Assembly (NCBI GenBank): GCA_017626435.1
Contig: JAGAIR010000007.1
Coordinates: 62,001-126,000 of the forward strand
Source of the DNA: Lachnospiraceae bacterium
GTDB lineage: Bacteria > Bacillota_A > Clostridia > Lachnospirales > Lachnospiraceae
DNA length: 64,000 nt
Direction of reading: 5' to 3'
Shown: piece after piece, positions 1-8,103 of the stretch
Position numbering within the stretch: the stretch's first letter is position 1
How the letters are laid out: each line of letters begins with the position of its first letter
The notes under the pieces: generated by a model
Seen by the model: the letters and a program-made list of their open reading frames with translations, nothing else
The model's database searches: none
What the model was told of the DNA's origin: nothing
Translations under genes and position numbers: made by a program

Positions 1-1046
1 TTAGCCGCAAAAAGATTACTGTTGATGCATTGGGGCATAATTTATCAAAGGTAAATGAAAAGGCAGCGACAGTCAAGGAAACAGGATGTAAAGAGCATTG
101 GGTATGTGAACGCTGTGGCAGATTATTTTTGGATGAAAATGCTTCCGTTGAGACTAGCAAGGAAGAAATTACAATACCAACGGTTACAGAGCAACAGATA
201 CCCGGAAAAGAAGATGATGATATAACTCCATCTCCGTCACAACCGAGCAGTCATCCGGAAACACCTACACCAGAACCGACAGATCATCCGGTAACACCTA
301 CTCCAGTGCCTTCAGATGGTGATGGTAATGAGCCGACACATTCCCCGTCGCCGGACAAGCCGACAGAAGACAACCAGAATACAAATACTGAGAATGTGAA
401 GGAAATTCCGGTTAAGGAACAGGAACAGGATACGGAAAAAACTGAGGATGAAAATGCAGTACAGCCGAAGACAGGGGAACAGGTGAAAGATACTGCTTCG
501 GGTGCAGTTTTTCAAGTGTTAAGTGCTTCTGGAAAGACAGTAGCATATAAACAGCCTATAAATACAAAGCAGAGAATTGTTACAATTCCGTCAACTATTA
601 CGATAGAGGGAAGAAAATATAAAGTAGTAAGTGTTGCGGCAGGTGCCTTTAAGGAAAATAAGACAGTTACGAGGGTAAAAATGGGTGGCAGCATTAAGGA
701 GATAGGGAAAAATGCGTTTTATGGTTGTAACAGCCTCAAAACTGTTACTATTGGAAAAAACGTTACGAGTATTGGTGAGAAATCATTTTATAAATGTACT
801 TCCCTTACAAAAGTGACAATCCCGGCTAAGGTTAGTAAAATGGGAAAAGCAGTGTTTTATGGATGTAAAAAGCTGAAGCTAATACAGATTAAGACGAAAA
901 AGCTGACAGATAAAACTATCGGAGCAAAGGCATTTAAGGGCATAAATAAGAATGCTGTGATTAAAGTTCCAACATCAAAGCGGAATGCATATAAAAAAAT
1001 GTTTAAGAAAAAGGGCGTAACAGGGAAAATGCAAGTCATAAAATAA
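1..1046 (+). CDS. BspA-type leucine-rich-repeat surface protein, C-terminal part (5' end outside window)
   Basis: The frame is open from the first bases, so the gene begins before the window; a TTG at 30 is not a credible start. The visible part has a cysteine-containing segment (GHNLSKVNEK, CKEHWVCERCG) that recurs in large clostridial surface proteins. It is followed by a Pro/Thr/Ser-rich linker with imperfect PTP repeats, then BspA-like LRR_5 repeats of the form AFYGCNSLKTVTIG, and a basic C-terminus. There is no LPXTG motif. The family is secreted and cell-surface exposed, often adhesive; the ligand cannot be read from sequence. A strong terminator follows at 1069. Whether it belongs to the mobile element or to flanking chromosome cannot be decided here. 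Confidence 0.8.
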   Translation, partial: SRKKITVDALGHNLSKVNEKAATVKETGCKEHWVCERCGRLFLDENASVETSKEEITIPTVTEQQIPGKEDDDITPSPSQPSSHPETPTPEPTDHPVTPTPVPSDGDGNEPTHSPSPDKPTEDNQNTNTENVKEIPVKEQEQDTEKTEDENAVQPKTGEQVKDTASGAVFQVLSASGKTVAYKQPINTKQRIVTIPSTITIEGRKYKVVSVAAGAFKENKTVTRVKMGGSIKEIGKNAFYGCNSLKTVTIGKNVTSIGEKSFYKCTSLTKVTIPAKVSKMGKAVFYGCKKLKLIQIKTKKLTDKTIGAKAFKGINKNAVIKVPTSKRNAYKKMFKKKGVTGKMQVIK

Positions 1047-1068
1047 ACAGAATACATTAGGACATGGA

Positions 1069-1110
1069 AACACCATTGGAAGCTATAATAGCCGCCAATG
1101 GTGTTTTTTT
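1069..1110 (+). terminator. Rho-independent terminator of the surface protein gene
   Basis: An 11-bp perfect stem (AACACCATTGG at 1069-1079 with its complement at 1094-1104) is followed by a run of T, 23 bp after the stop codon. Confidence 0.85.
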
Positions 1111-1126
1111 GTTGTAGCCATAATCA

Positions 1127-1160
1127 CCCCGCCCCGGATATGTAACTCTCCAAGGCGGGG
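1127..1160. other. GC-rich hairpin between convergent genes
   Basis: CCCCGCC (1127-1133) pairs with GGCGGGG (1154-1160). It lies 22 bp beyond the stop of the leftward XRE gene and could stop its transcripts, but it has no T-run on either strand. Confidence 0.4.
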
Positions 1161-1181
1161 AATTCTAACTTATATCAGATA

Positions 1182-1562
1182 TTATTCGTTATTGTTAGAA
1201 TTAACTGAAAATGCCTGTATGATAAGGTTCAACTGTTGTTCGACAATAGAGCGTTCTGCATCGGTCAGTCTGCTAATGCGTGTATCCATAGAAAGAGCAG
1301 AAGAGCCTTCCTCTGACCATCCGAACAGCAGATAATCCGCTGAGACAGATAATGCAGAGCAAAGGCTCATAATGGTGTTAATTGACATTCCGCAGATACC
1401 TCTTTCTGTATCAGAAATAAACTGGGTACTTTTGCCAACTGCTTCAGCAAGCCGTTCTTGGGTATATCCAGCCGCTTCCCTGGCTTTCCGGCAGCGTTCG
1501 CCTATCTGAACATTTACTTCTTTTACCGGGCGTCGCCACCCGGCATCTGTTTTATCTCTCAT
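1182..1562 (-). CDS. XRE-family helix-turn-helix regulator
   Basis: A 126-aa DNA-binding regulator. The helix-turn-helix occupies residues about 20-75 (GERCRKAREAAGYTQERLAE, then STQFISDTERG), the classic lambda-Cro/XRE fold, with a short tail (LTDAERSIVEQQLNLI) likely used for dimerisation. A ribosome binding site (ATAAGGAG on the minus strand) precedes the ATG. It is clearly paralogous to the next gene upstream on the same strand: both share GERCRKARE.AGYTQE.LAE, STQF.SD.ERG.GMS and SADYLL/STDYLL. Such pairs commonly repress element maintenance genes. The target is inferred only from position, opposite a WYL-regulated operon. Confidence 0.8.
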   Translation of the reverse strand: MRDKTDAGWRRPVKEVNVQIGERCRKAREAAGYTQERLAEAVGKSTQFISDTERGICGMSINTIMSLCSALSVSADYLLFGWSEEGSSALSMDTRISRLTDAERSIVEQQLNLIIQAFSVNSNNNE

Positions 1563-1647
1563 GATCCATATCTCCTTATATTCTGATTTTTTTGATAAGT
1601 AAATATGGAAATTTTGGTGGCGAACGACAGTGATATTGATAGATTTG

Positions 1648-2022
1648 CTAATTAGACAAATGAAAAGATTGCATCATAAGATTTGTGACAGCCTCTACCA
1701 GCTCCCGTTCGCGTGGAGAAAGTCGCTTCATCCGTGTGTATATAGACAAAGGACCATCTTTGGTATTTGAGAATTCCTGTCCCAAAAGGAGATAATCGGT
1801 AGATATATTTAGTATGCTGCAAATCTTTATGATGGTAGTTACAGACATCCCCGTAACACCTCTTTCTGCATCTGATAAAAATTGCGTGGAAACACCAACC
1901 TGCTCTGCTAACTGTTCCTGAGTATAGCCAGCAACTTCACGGGCTTTTCTACAGCGTTCCCCAATCTGTTTGTTAAGTTCTTTCGGCTGACGCCGTCTTT
2001 TTACTTCTTCTTGACTATTCAT
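1648..2022 (-). CDS. XRE-family helix-turn-helix regulator, paralogue of the neighbour
   Basis: A 124-aa repressor-like protein with an XRE helix-turn-helix at residues about 18-72 (TQEQLAEQVGVSTQFLSDAERG). I place the start at the ATG ending at 2022, because AAGGTGG (2031-2037 on the minus strand) sits 8 nt before it; a GTG at 2034 overlaps that ribosome binding site. It lies 85 bp upstream of the other XRE gene on the same strand and probably shares a transcript with it. The upstream intergenic region carries CTTA...TAAG dyads that are candidate operators. The duplication of closely similar repressors is notable and may reflect antagonistic or lysis-lysogeny-like control. Confidence 0.8.
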   Translation of the reverse strand: MNSQEEVKRRRQPKELNKQIGERCRKAREVAGYTQEQLAEQVGVSTQFLSDAERGVTGMSVTTIIKICSILNISTDYLLLGQEFSNTKDGPLSIYTRMKRLSPRERELVEAVTNLMMQSFHLSN

Positions 2023-2055
2023 AAGCAGTACCACCTTTGTATTTGCTACCTATAC

Positions 2056-2091
2056 ACTTATTTTAAGTAAAAGTTGTACACTTATTAAGCG
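2056..2091. promoter_or_regulatory. Candidate operator dyads upstream of the XRE pair
   Basis: ACTTATTTTAAGT (2056-2068) and CTTATTAAG (2081-2089) are symmetric and each is preceded by ACA, giving two ACACTTATT half-sites about 25 bp apart. They lie 34-67 bp upstream of the leftward XRE start, where its promoter should be. A third dyad of the same kind lies at 2354-2370 beside the WYL gene. Confidence 0.45.
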
Positions 2092-2279
2092 TGTGTTATC
2101 ATTAGATAGACAAAGTGCATTGTATTTAGTACAAGAGTATGGAATGAATTTTATAAATTATGCATAAGAGGGATTTAACGATGGAAAATGCGGCTGGAAA
2201 AGCCTTGAATATTGGGAATAAAAGGGCTTTTCATGCTCTGTTTTTCTAATTTGCCGTATCTTCGGAATAGAAGCTTTGA

Positions 2280-2370
2280 TTGTGCATAACGCACCATTCC
2301 TGTATAATAAATAAAAGCGGCGTTTTTATAAGATAGACAGATAATGTCGTTGCACTTATGTATAATAAGT
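2280..2370 (+). promoter_or_regulatory. Promoter and operator region of the WYL operon
   Basis: TTGTGC (2280-2285), 17 bp, TATAAT (2303-2308) forms a sigma-A-type promoter. A dyad GTGC-ATAAC-GCAC (2282-2294) overlaps the -35, and ACTTAT-gtata-ATAAGT (2354-2370) lies downstream in the leader. The rest of the 390-bp divergent region (2023-2415) contains a weak hairpin (2197-2232) and a 22-codon open frame from 2181 that I do not support as a gene. Confidence 0.5.
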
Positions 2371-2415
2371 ATCAGCATGGAATATCGGTATGGATTCCCA
2401 AAAGGAGGGGTTGTC

Positions 2416-3384
2416 GTGGCAAATGAGAGCAAGGGCAAGATAGATAGAGTGCTTGATATATACACGAAGCTTATGAATGGAAGCCTTATCCGAAAAGAGG
2501 AAGAGGCGGTTAATTATAATGTGAATGAGAGAAGCATACAGAGGGACATAGAGGACATCCGAGTTTTTCTGGAAAATAGTGCCGCTGGTTCCGGATATGC
2601 CAATTCACTTGTATATGACTGGAAAAAGAAAGGGTACCGTCTGGAGCAAATTCATAAGGTAGAGCTGTCTGACAGCGAGGTTCTGGCGGTCTGCAAAATC
2701 CTTCTTGACAGTAGGGCATTTACAAAAAAGGAAATGACGGAAATTCTCCACAAAATTATCTCCTGTTGTGTGCCCAAAGCCAATCAAAAGGAGATCGGAG
2801 AGTTAATTGCAAATGAGGAATACCATTATGTTGAGCCGAGACATAAAACGGTATTCATTGATACTATGTGGGAAATCGGACAGGCTATCAGACATAGTCA
2901 GTACATAGAGATAGAGTATGTCAGGAGTAAGGATAAGAGTAGAGTGAAAAGAAAAGTTCAGCCTGTGGCAATTATGTTTTCGGAGTATTATTTTTATCTG
3001 ACTGCTTTTATAGAGGATGAAGCAGTGAGAAAAGATTTTGATGTGATAAACGATTCCTTTCCGACTATTTATCGGATGGACCGGATAAAGAAACTTAGGG
3101 TTCTGGATGAACGATTTCACATACCCTATGCCGACCGCTTTGAGGAAGGGGAATTTAGAAAACGGATTCAGTTTATGCTTGGTGGAAAGCTGCAGAAAGT
3201 GAGATTTGTCTATTCCGGAGTTGACATAGATGCCATATTAGACAGACTCCCGACCGCAAAGATCTTGTCGGAGGAAGATGGGAAGTATGTGGTGGAAGCC
3301 GAGGTGTTTGGCAAGGGAATTGATATGTGGTTGAAAAGCCAGGGGGATTTTGTGGAGGTTTGGAATGACCAAAAAAGTAAATGA
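2416..3384 (+). CDS. WYL-domain transcriptional regulator
   Basis: A 322-aa regulator with an N-terminal winged helix-turn-helix (ERSIQRDIEDIRVFLEN, about residues 37-53), a central WYL domain (about 150-200, with the conserved RKVQPVAIMFSEYYFYLTAF-type core) and a C-terminal WCX-like segment (residues about 255-320). I choose GTG at 2416 because AAAGGAGGGG lies directly upstream; the longer frame from 2344 has no ribosome binding site. WYL regulators bind nucleic-acid or nucleotide signals, and members such as BrxR/CapW repress phage-defence operons. Here the gene is 24 bp upstream of two large unknown proteins in the same direction, which suggests it controls them. The signal is unknown. 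Confidence 0.85.
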   Translation: MANESKGKIDRVLDIYTKLMNGSLIRKEEEAVNYNVNERSIQRDIEDIRVFLENSAAGSGYANSLVYDWKKKGYRLEQIHKVELSDSEVLAVCKILLDSRAFTKKEMTEILHKIISCCVPKANQKEIGELIANEEYHYVEPRHKTVFIDTMWEIGQAIRHSQYIEIEYVRSKDKSRVKRKVQPVAIMFSEYYFYLTAFIEDEAVRKDFDVINDSFPTIYRMDRIKKLRVLDERFHIPYADRFEEGEFRKRIQFMLGGKLQKVRFVYSGVDIDAILDRLPTAKILSEEDGKYVVEAEVFGKGIDMWLKSQGDFVEVWNDQKSK

Positions 3385-3408
3385 TATTTTCAAGTGGGGA
3401 GGTGTGGT

Positions 3409-4761
3409 ATGAGGCTTAGTAAAATTGAAGAACAAAAGCAGCGAGTTCAAGAAACTAGGCTATATGGGGACAACATTGTATGTGAAACGCAACGTGTTGC
3501 AGATGTTCTTGAAAATATTGATACGTTAGTCAGTTCTTTAGATGCCGAATTTGAGAAGAGAACTGGGATTTTCAATCCCAATGATATGAAATATTTGTTT
3601 GTGGCTGTGATGCTCCAATCGTTGAGGTGGGTTATCAGTCCGGAGCTAAAAACACTCAATATGGAAAATCAGGAGCTTCATGTGGAAAAAGACCAAAGGC
3701 TGAAAAGTGATGAGAAAAATCATAAAGGGGGAATTTATGATGGAAAAAGTTCTGGAAAAAAATATGAAGATAAGAAAATAAATGAATATATGAAAAAACA
3801 TCCAGAAAAAGTAGAATCAGCCAAGAAAGAGTATCATGGAGAAAAAGGGCGTGATACCCGGTATCGTAGTTGGATAGAAATTTTGATGCGCCCGGTTCCT
3901 TATGATGCGACAAATTCGGATGATAACGGGGTGATTCCCAATATAGCTAATTTAAATGGATTTGATGAAAATATGATGCAATATAAAAATATCTGCGGGG
4001 GAAATCATCATGCTGCGACACTGGGGCATGATCCTGTTTTGGGATGGATATTTGGAACTATGAACATTATGTCCAGTACCATCACCTTTGTGAATTTTTT
4101 AACTTTTGAGGTCAGTCAGACAAACCCACAGCTCAATAAATGGAAACAGACAATAAATTATGCCAGACCATACGGATATGCAGAAATGTTGGGATATTGC
4201 ATTGGAAGTGCAGTGGAAGACCCAAAACGAATCCCGGCTGCGGTTGTACGTCAGTCTATGCATTTTGCGTCTGATAAGTATTGCACTGAGGGATTGCCGA
4301 TACCGTTATTGGGAACAATTGATCCCCAAAGGGCGCAGGAGTTGATTGAAAAAGGATGGAATAGTCAGGAACTCCAATATCTTTTAAGGACAGATTTATT
4401 GAATTTGGGGATAAATGCGGCAGTTAGCATATTGATTAACCTAATTTTGAAGTCAATCTATCTGTTTTGCATGGATGGAGAAGAGGATATTGAAATCCTT
4501 AAAGTCAGAATCCAGAAGATTTTATTAGTTTCCAACATCATTTCTTCTAGCAGTAATATTTTATATGTGGCTGTGACAAAAAGGATTGGGAAGCTTGATG
4601 TGGCTGGGATAGGAGTAACGTTGTTAAACCTTTTCAAATCAAAGAAATTTATTTCAGACATAAAGCAGGAATTTATTGCCAGAGGAATAGAGAAGGCAAT
4701 ACTAGGAACGAGCGACTGGACAGAAATTGCACTGCAGGAGGTGTATGAAAATGAACGGTAA
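3409..4761 (+). CDS. Unrecognised 450-aa protein, probable membrane association
   Basis: I do not recognise this family. The start is the ATG at 3409, six bases after GGGGAGG; a GTG at 3394 overlaps that site. The N-terminal third is charged and helical, with a Lys/Glu-rich low-complexity stretch (about residues 100-145). The middle holds an unusual His-rich segment GGNHHAATLGHDPVLGW (about 197-213) followed by a moderately hydrophobic stretch. Two hydrophobic helices lie near 332-354 and 370-390. The HHxxxxxHD arrangement could bind metal, but no known protease or nuclease motif is complete. Its last 11 bp overlap the next gene, so the two are almost certainly co-translated. Possible role: effector or sensor of a defence-like module (inference from context only). 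Confidence 0.7.
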   Translation: MRLSKIEEQKQRVQETRLYGDNIVCETQRVADVLENIDTLVSSLDAEFEKRTGIFNPNDMKYLFVAVMLQSLRWVISPELKTLNMENQELHVEKDQRLKSDEKNHKGGIYDGKSSGKKYEDKKINEYMKKHPEKVESAKKEYHGEKGRDTRYRSWIEILMRPVPYDATNSDDNGVIPNIANLNGFDENMMQYKNICGGNHHAATLGHDPVLGWIFGTMNIMSSTITFVNFLTFEVSQTNPQLNKWKQTINYARPYGYAEMLGYCIGSAVEDPKRIPAAVVRQSMHFASDKYCTEGLPIPLLGTIDPQRAQELIEKGWNSQELQYLLRTDLLNLGINAAVSILINLILKSIYLFCMDGEEDIEILKVRIQKILLVSNIISSSSNILYVAVTKRIGKLDVAGIGVTLLNLFKSKKFISDIKQEFIARGIEKAILGTSDWTEIALQEVYENER

Positions 4762-7171
4762 GAAAAATGAAAAATCATATCAAAAGGGATTACAAGAGGG
4801 AAGAGAACAAGTAGCAAAACCATTGGCTAAAGGACTTCATGGGTTGGAAAAAGAGATGAAAGTTGCCAATAAACAACATTGTGATGTGGAAGAACAGATT
4901 TTGGATAATCAGTATCAATTTGAAACTGAAAAGAAGGACAAATCACTTGGAATACAGAGAATAATTACTTTTAACGATTTGAAGGAAGATCACGATGTTG
5001 CCATTGTTGTGGGAATTTTTAGGAAATATTGCGATGATAATGGTTTTTGTGAAAATTCAGAGGAAATACATAATTTTGTAAAAAAGATTGGTAATGCAGA
5101 AAGGATACCCGTATTTCAGGAATCCGTATCATATGAAGATATTAAAAAGGCGGAAGATAGGGCGGAAGCATCCGAGCTGCTTTTTGAATTGATTTCTTTC
5201 TGCAATTCTTTATGGGGAAAAGAATATGATGAAAATATTTATAATAGACTCTGCAAAAACCTTACCATTTCGCAAAATGATTTGGAATGCATCAGTGAGA
5301 ACATAAGTAAAAATATGGAAATCTACGAGTTGTCAAAGTGGACAGAAATGTTGCTCGGTCAGACAGACAGAACTGATAATACACCTGATTCGTATGATAA
5401 CAGTGGGTTATCAGGATGTGGCGAAAAAGCTCAGGATGATGCAGATTTCGATTATCCATTACAGGAGGATGATGCAAAAAAAAGGGATGAAGTTATTCGT
5501 GGGATTGTTGGTAAATATGCGGAGAAAATAAACGGCGGTCTAGAGCACGATGTTAAGCAATGGGAGAAGATCCTTAATGATTCAGGGTATAGTAATATTG
5601 CCCTATCGTCTGTGTGTGCAATGATTAAATCTGGCTCTAAAAAAATAGTTGTCACAACACATGCTGTTTATTATGTTGGCTATGTCGATAAAAAAAAGAA
5701 TTGGAAAATCAAATATTCTGACTTGAAAGAAGTTATATATGAACAAAAGGAAAAGGTCATAATCTTTCAGGCTGATGAAAAACATACGATTGAACGGAAA
5801 AAAGATTATGAAAGTTTGGTAAGAATGTTTGATGAAATCAGAGAAAATGGTCAGTATACACAGAGCGACTGCTATATCAAGCCGCAAAATATGGAAAGAA
5901 AGAACAGGATGGAATATGTGGCTATTGCATGTTACATCATTAAAAAAGCAAAGTGCGATGATTTTGAAGTGTTTAGGCTGGCTTCCAAATACAAGGTTGA
6001 GAGGGAATGGGAAGTTATTGTAAACCTTATCTCAGATGATAAAGGCTATGAGGCATACCTTAAGGATTTGATGGAATCTCAGGAACTAATATATTCCCAA
6101 AAAACTGTGGCAGTGTCTTTAATCACAGAGGTATGCAGGTCATATATGTGTGCACAAGACAGTTATGAACTGTCGGGCTCAATATACAGATGCTTTGATA
6201 ATCTGAAACCTTTTTTGAAGGATAATATCGACAAAGATGATTCGGATAAGGCTCTTTCGGCGACTATAGAAGCTGCAAGGAAGGAAAAAGAATTTTTAGA
6301 TAATAAGGTATCACTTGCTGAATATAGAAAAGCAATAGAAAATGTTGCCGCCATTGTTGGTGCTGCTGGAATATTTGGTGTGGCTTATGCCTTTGCGTGG
6401 GGTCCGCTGCTTATGGTTTTTATGAGTTTTGCACCGGGAATAGGTCAAATTGCCGCTGCTGCAGTGGCTGGCGGATTATTGATCAAGCAGGTGGTGAAGA
6501 AGGCTGGGGATAAAAAAGATGAAGAAACAAGCACGAAGCAAACTATTTCTTTTACCTATGCTTGTGAATATGCTTATGCGCAGCATGCCAGTGAGCAGAT
6601 TGGCGATTATGAAACGGCTAGGAAATTGAAGGAAAACCGTAAGAATCTGTTTAAGAAAACAAATATCAGTTTCTCTGTACGTGTACCTAATGAAGAAGGC
6701 GATTTTTTTACGCAGATACGTGAATTACTTGTCAATGGATTAAAGGAGTGCAACAGTTGGGAAAGTTATTCCCAAATATCAGAAGAAACTATGCGGATAT
6801 TAAAAAATGTTTGGGAAGATGTGGCAGTGGAATACGGAATCCGCTTTTCCAAGGAGGATACTATTGGCATATATAAAGAAAAGTCATGGAAAGATGATTA
6901 CAATTATATGAAGGATAATCATTTGTGCAGGTGTATTGTATTTTGCAAAGAGGGATTGTTGTATAAGAATTACGAAGATCAAGCACTCTATGTCCGATAT
7001 ATTGACTTTGATTGTGTAAAAATGAATGATACATACCCGTCAATAGCACTTTTTTACCAGCCGAAGGGATTGGGACTTGTACTTGGCAATGAATACGATT
7101 TGCCTATCATTTATGAGATGCTATCAAAGATTTTTGATATTGTAAAGGATGGCTGCACTACTTATTCGTGA
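4751..7171 (+). CDS. Unrecognised 806-aa protein with PH-like regions and a Gly/Ala-rich hydrophobic segment
   Basis: I place the start at ATG 4751, nine bases after AGGAGG, overlapping the previous stop. The N-terminus is charged and likely coiled-coil (residues 1-70). Residues about 290-370 read like a bacterial PH domain: KKIVVTTHAVYYVGYVDKK, then IKYSDLKEVIYEQ, then a strand and KDYESLVRMFDEI. Residues about 530-580 form a Gly/Ala-rich hydrophobic stretch (AAIVGAAGIFGVAYAFAWGPLL, GIGQIAAAAVAGGLL, shown in two parts) able to insert into membrane. The C-terminus (about 706-800) resembles a second PH/GRAM-like fold ending in a helix. No enzymatic motif was found. It is AT-rich like its partner. 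A membrane-acting effector would fit, but this is inference. Confidence 0.7.
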   Translation: MNGKKNEKSYQKGLQEGREQVAKPLAKGLHGLEKEMKVANKQHCDVEEQILDNQYQFETEKKDKSLGIQRIITFNDLKEDHDVAIVVGIFRKYCDDNGFCENSEEIHNFVKKIGNAERIPVFQESVSYEDIKKAEDRAEASELLFELISFCNSLWGKEYDENIYNRLCKNLTISQNDLECISENISKNMEIYELSKWTEMLLGQTDRTDNTPDSYDNSGLSGCGEKAQDDADFDYPLQEDDAKKRDEVIRGIVGKYAEKINGGLEHDVKQWEKILNDSGYSNIALSSVCAMIKSGSKKIVVTTHAVYYVGYVDKKKNWKIKYSDLKEVIYEQKEKVIIFQADEKHTIERKKDYESLVRMFDEIRENGQYTQSDCYIKPQNMERKNRMEYVAIACYIIKKAKCDDFEVFRLASKYKVEREWEVIVNLISDDKGYEAYLKDLMESQELIYSQKTVAVSLITEVCRSYMCAQDSYELSGSIYRCFDNLKPFLKDNIDKDDSDKALSATIEAARKEKEFLDNKVSLAEYRKAIENVAAIVGAAGIFGVAYAFAWGPLLMVFMSFAPGIGQIAAAAVAGGLLIKQVVKKAGDKKDEETSTKQTISFTYACEYAYAQHASEQIGDYETARKLKENRKNLFKKTNISFSVRVPNEEGDFFTQIRELLVNGLKECNSWESYSQISEETMRILKNVWEDVAVEYGIRFSKEDTIGIYKEKSWKDDYNYMKDNHLCRCIVFCKEGLLYKNYEDQALYVRYIDFDCVKMNDTYPSIALFYQPKGLGLVLGNEYDLPIIYEMLSKIFDIVKDGCTTYS

Positions 7172-7191
7172 TGATAGATTAGATTTCTGCA

Positions 7192-7225
7192 ATTTCCTGC
7201 CACATTTTAGGGCAGGGGATTTTTA
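7192..7225 (+). terminator. Terminator after the two-gene unknown module
   Basis: CCTGCC (7196-7201) pairs with GGCAGG (7211-7216), extended by TT/GG wobble, followed by a short T-run. It separates the 450/806-aa pair from the zinc-ribbon genes. Confidence 0.6.
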
Positions 7226-7396
7226 AAGCAAAAACTTGTGTCACTCCTGTAGGACATATCTATTTTATATAGTGGAAGGAAGAATCTATTATAACACTGG
7301 CGAATCTTTGCAAAAGATACTGACATATTGATTGTGTGTAACATTATAAGTCGGCAGGAATTAAGCAAGGCGAAAAATAAAAAGGAGGAAGAAACA

Positions 7397-8077
7397 ATGT
7401 TTTGTACAAATTGTGGAAAAGAACTGCCAGAAGGGGCAAATGTCTGTCCTTATTGTGGGACTGATAAATTATTTATTCCGGGATTAGAAGAATGGGAAAG
7501 AAATGAAGTAGAATCAGAAAAAGGGGGCGTGTCAGAAGAACACCATGCCAATAATCTGGAACAGCAAGAGGAAAACGTGGAATTGGATGAAACCAAGGCA
7601 GGGAAGGATAAATGGATGAACCTTGTTGGGATAGTGTGTGCTGCTTTTCTTCTTATAGGACTGTGTATAGGAGCAAAGAACTGGATACAAAGCAACTTTA
7701 CTCAACACAAATTATATACCGCTATGTATGACTCTGCTGTAGAAGAAGTGGAAGAACTGCTCTCGGATGCATCCAATTTGGAAATTGAGGATTATGACAA
7801 GGATAATGTTGTATTCCAGGAATTTGAATATTATGATTTTGGATATGGAAGATTGCGTTATGCCAGATATGCAGTTACGGTACCTGCGGAGTGGGATGCT
7901 ATTGCTGGTCATATGGACGAGAGCCTGACAATCAGGGTATTCTATTATACGAGCGACCAGAATGTTCGTGATGGTGTTGACACATCTGTACCAGACCATA
8001 TCAAGAGAGAGGATGTTTCACATGAGTATGATGACCTGATTGAGGATCTTGGTAATCTCGGTAATTTTGATAATTGA
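7397..8077 (+). CDS. Zinc-ribbon single-pass membrane protein
   Basis: A 226-aa protein. AAAGGAGG (7381-7388) places the start at ATG 7397. Residues 3-19 form a zinc ribbon (CTNCG...CPYCG). An acidic linker and one transmembrane helix follow (about 73-94, MNLVGIVCAAFLLIGLCIGA), then an extracytoplasmic domain rich in Asp, Glu and Tyr that I do not recognise. The architecture (cytoplasmic zinc ribbon, one helix, outside domain) is common in Firmicutes surface proteins of unknown role. It is 26 bp upstream of a second zinc-ribbon membrane protein and is probably co-transcribed with it. Confidence 0.75.
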   Translation: MFCTNCGKELPEGANVCPYCGTDKLFIPGLEEWERNEVESEKGGVSEEHHANNLEQQEENVELDETKAGKDKWMNLVGIVCAAFLLIGLCIGAKNWIQSNFTQHKLYTAMYDSAVEEVEELLSDASNLEIEDYDKDNVVFQEFEYYDFGYGRLRYARYAVTVPAEWDAIAGHMDESLTIRVFYYTSDQNVRDGVDTSVPDHIKREDVSHEYDDLIEDLGNLGNFDN

Positions 8078-8103
8078 ATAAAAAACGGAAGGAGTGATAA
8101 TGT

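Noticed and set aside
2181..2249. 22-codon frame in the XRE/WYL intergenic region
   Set aside because: Weak ribosome binding site and overlap with a hairpin; more likely noncoding.
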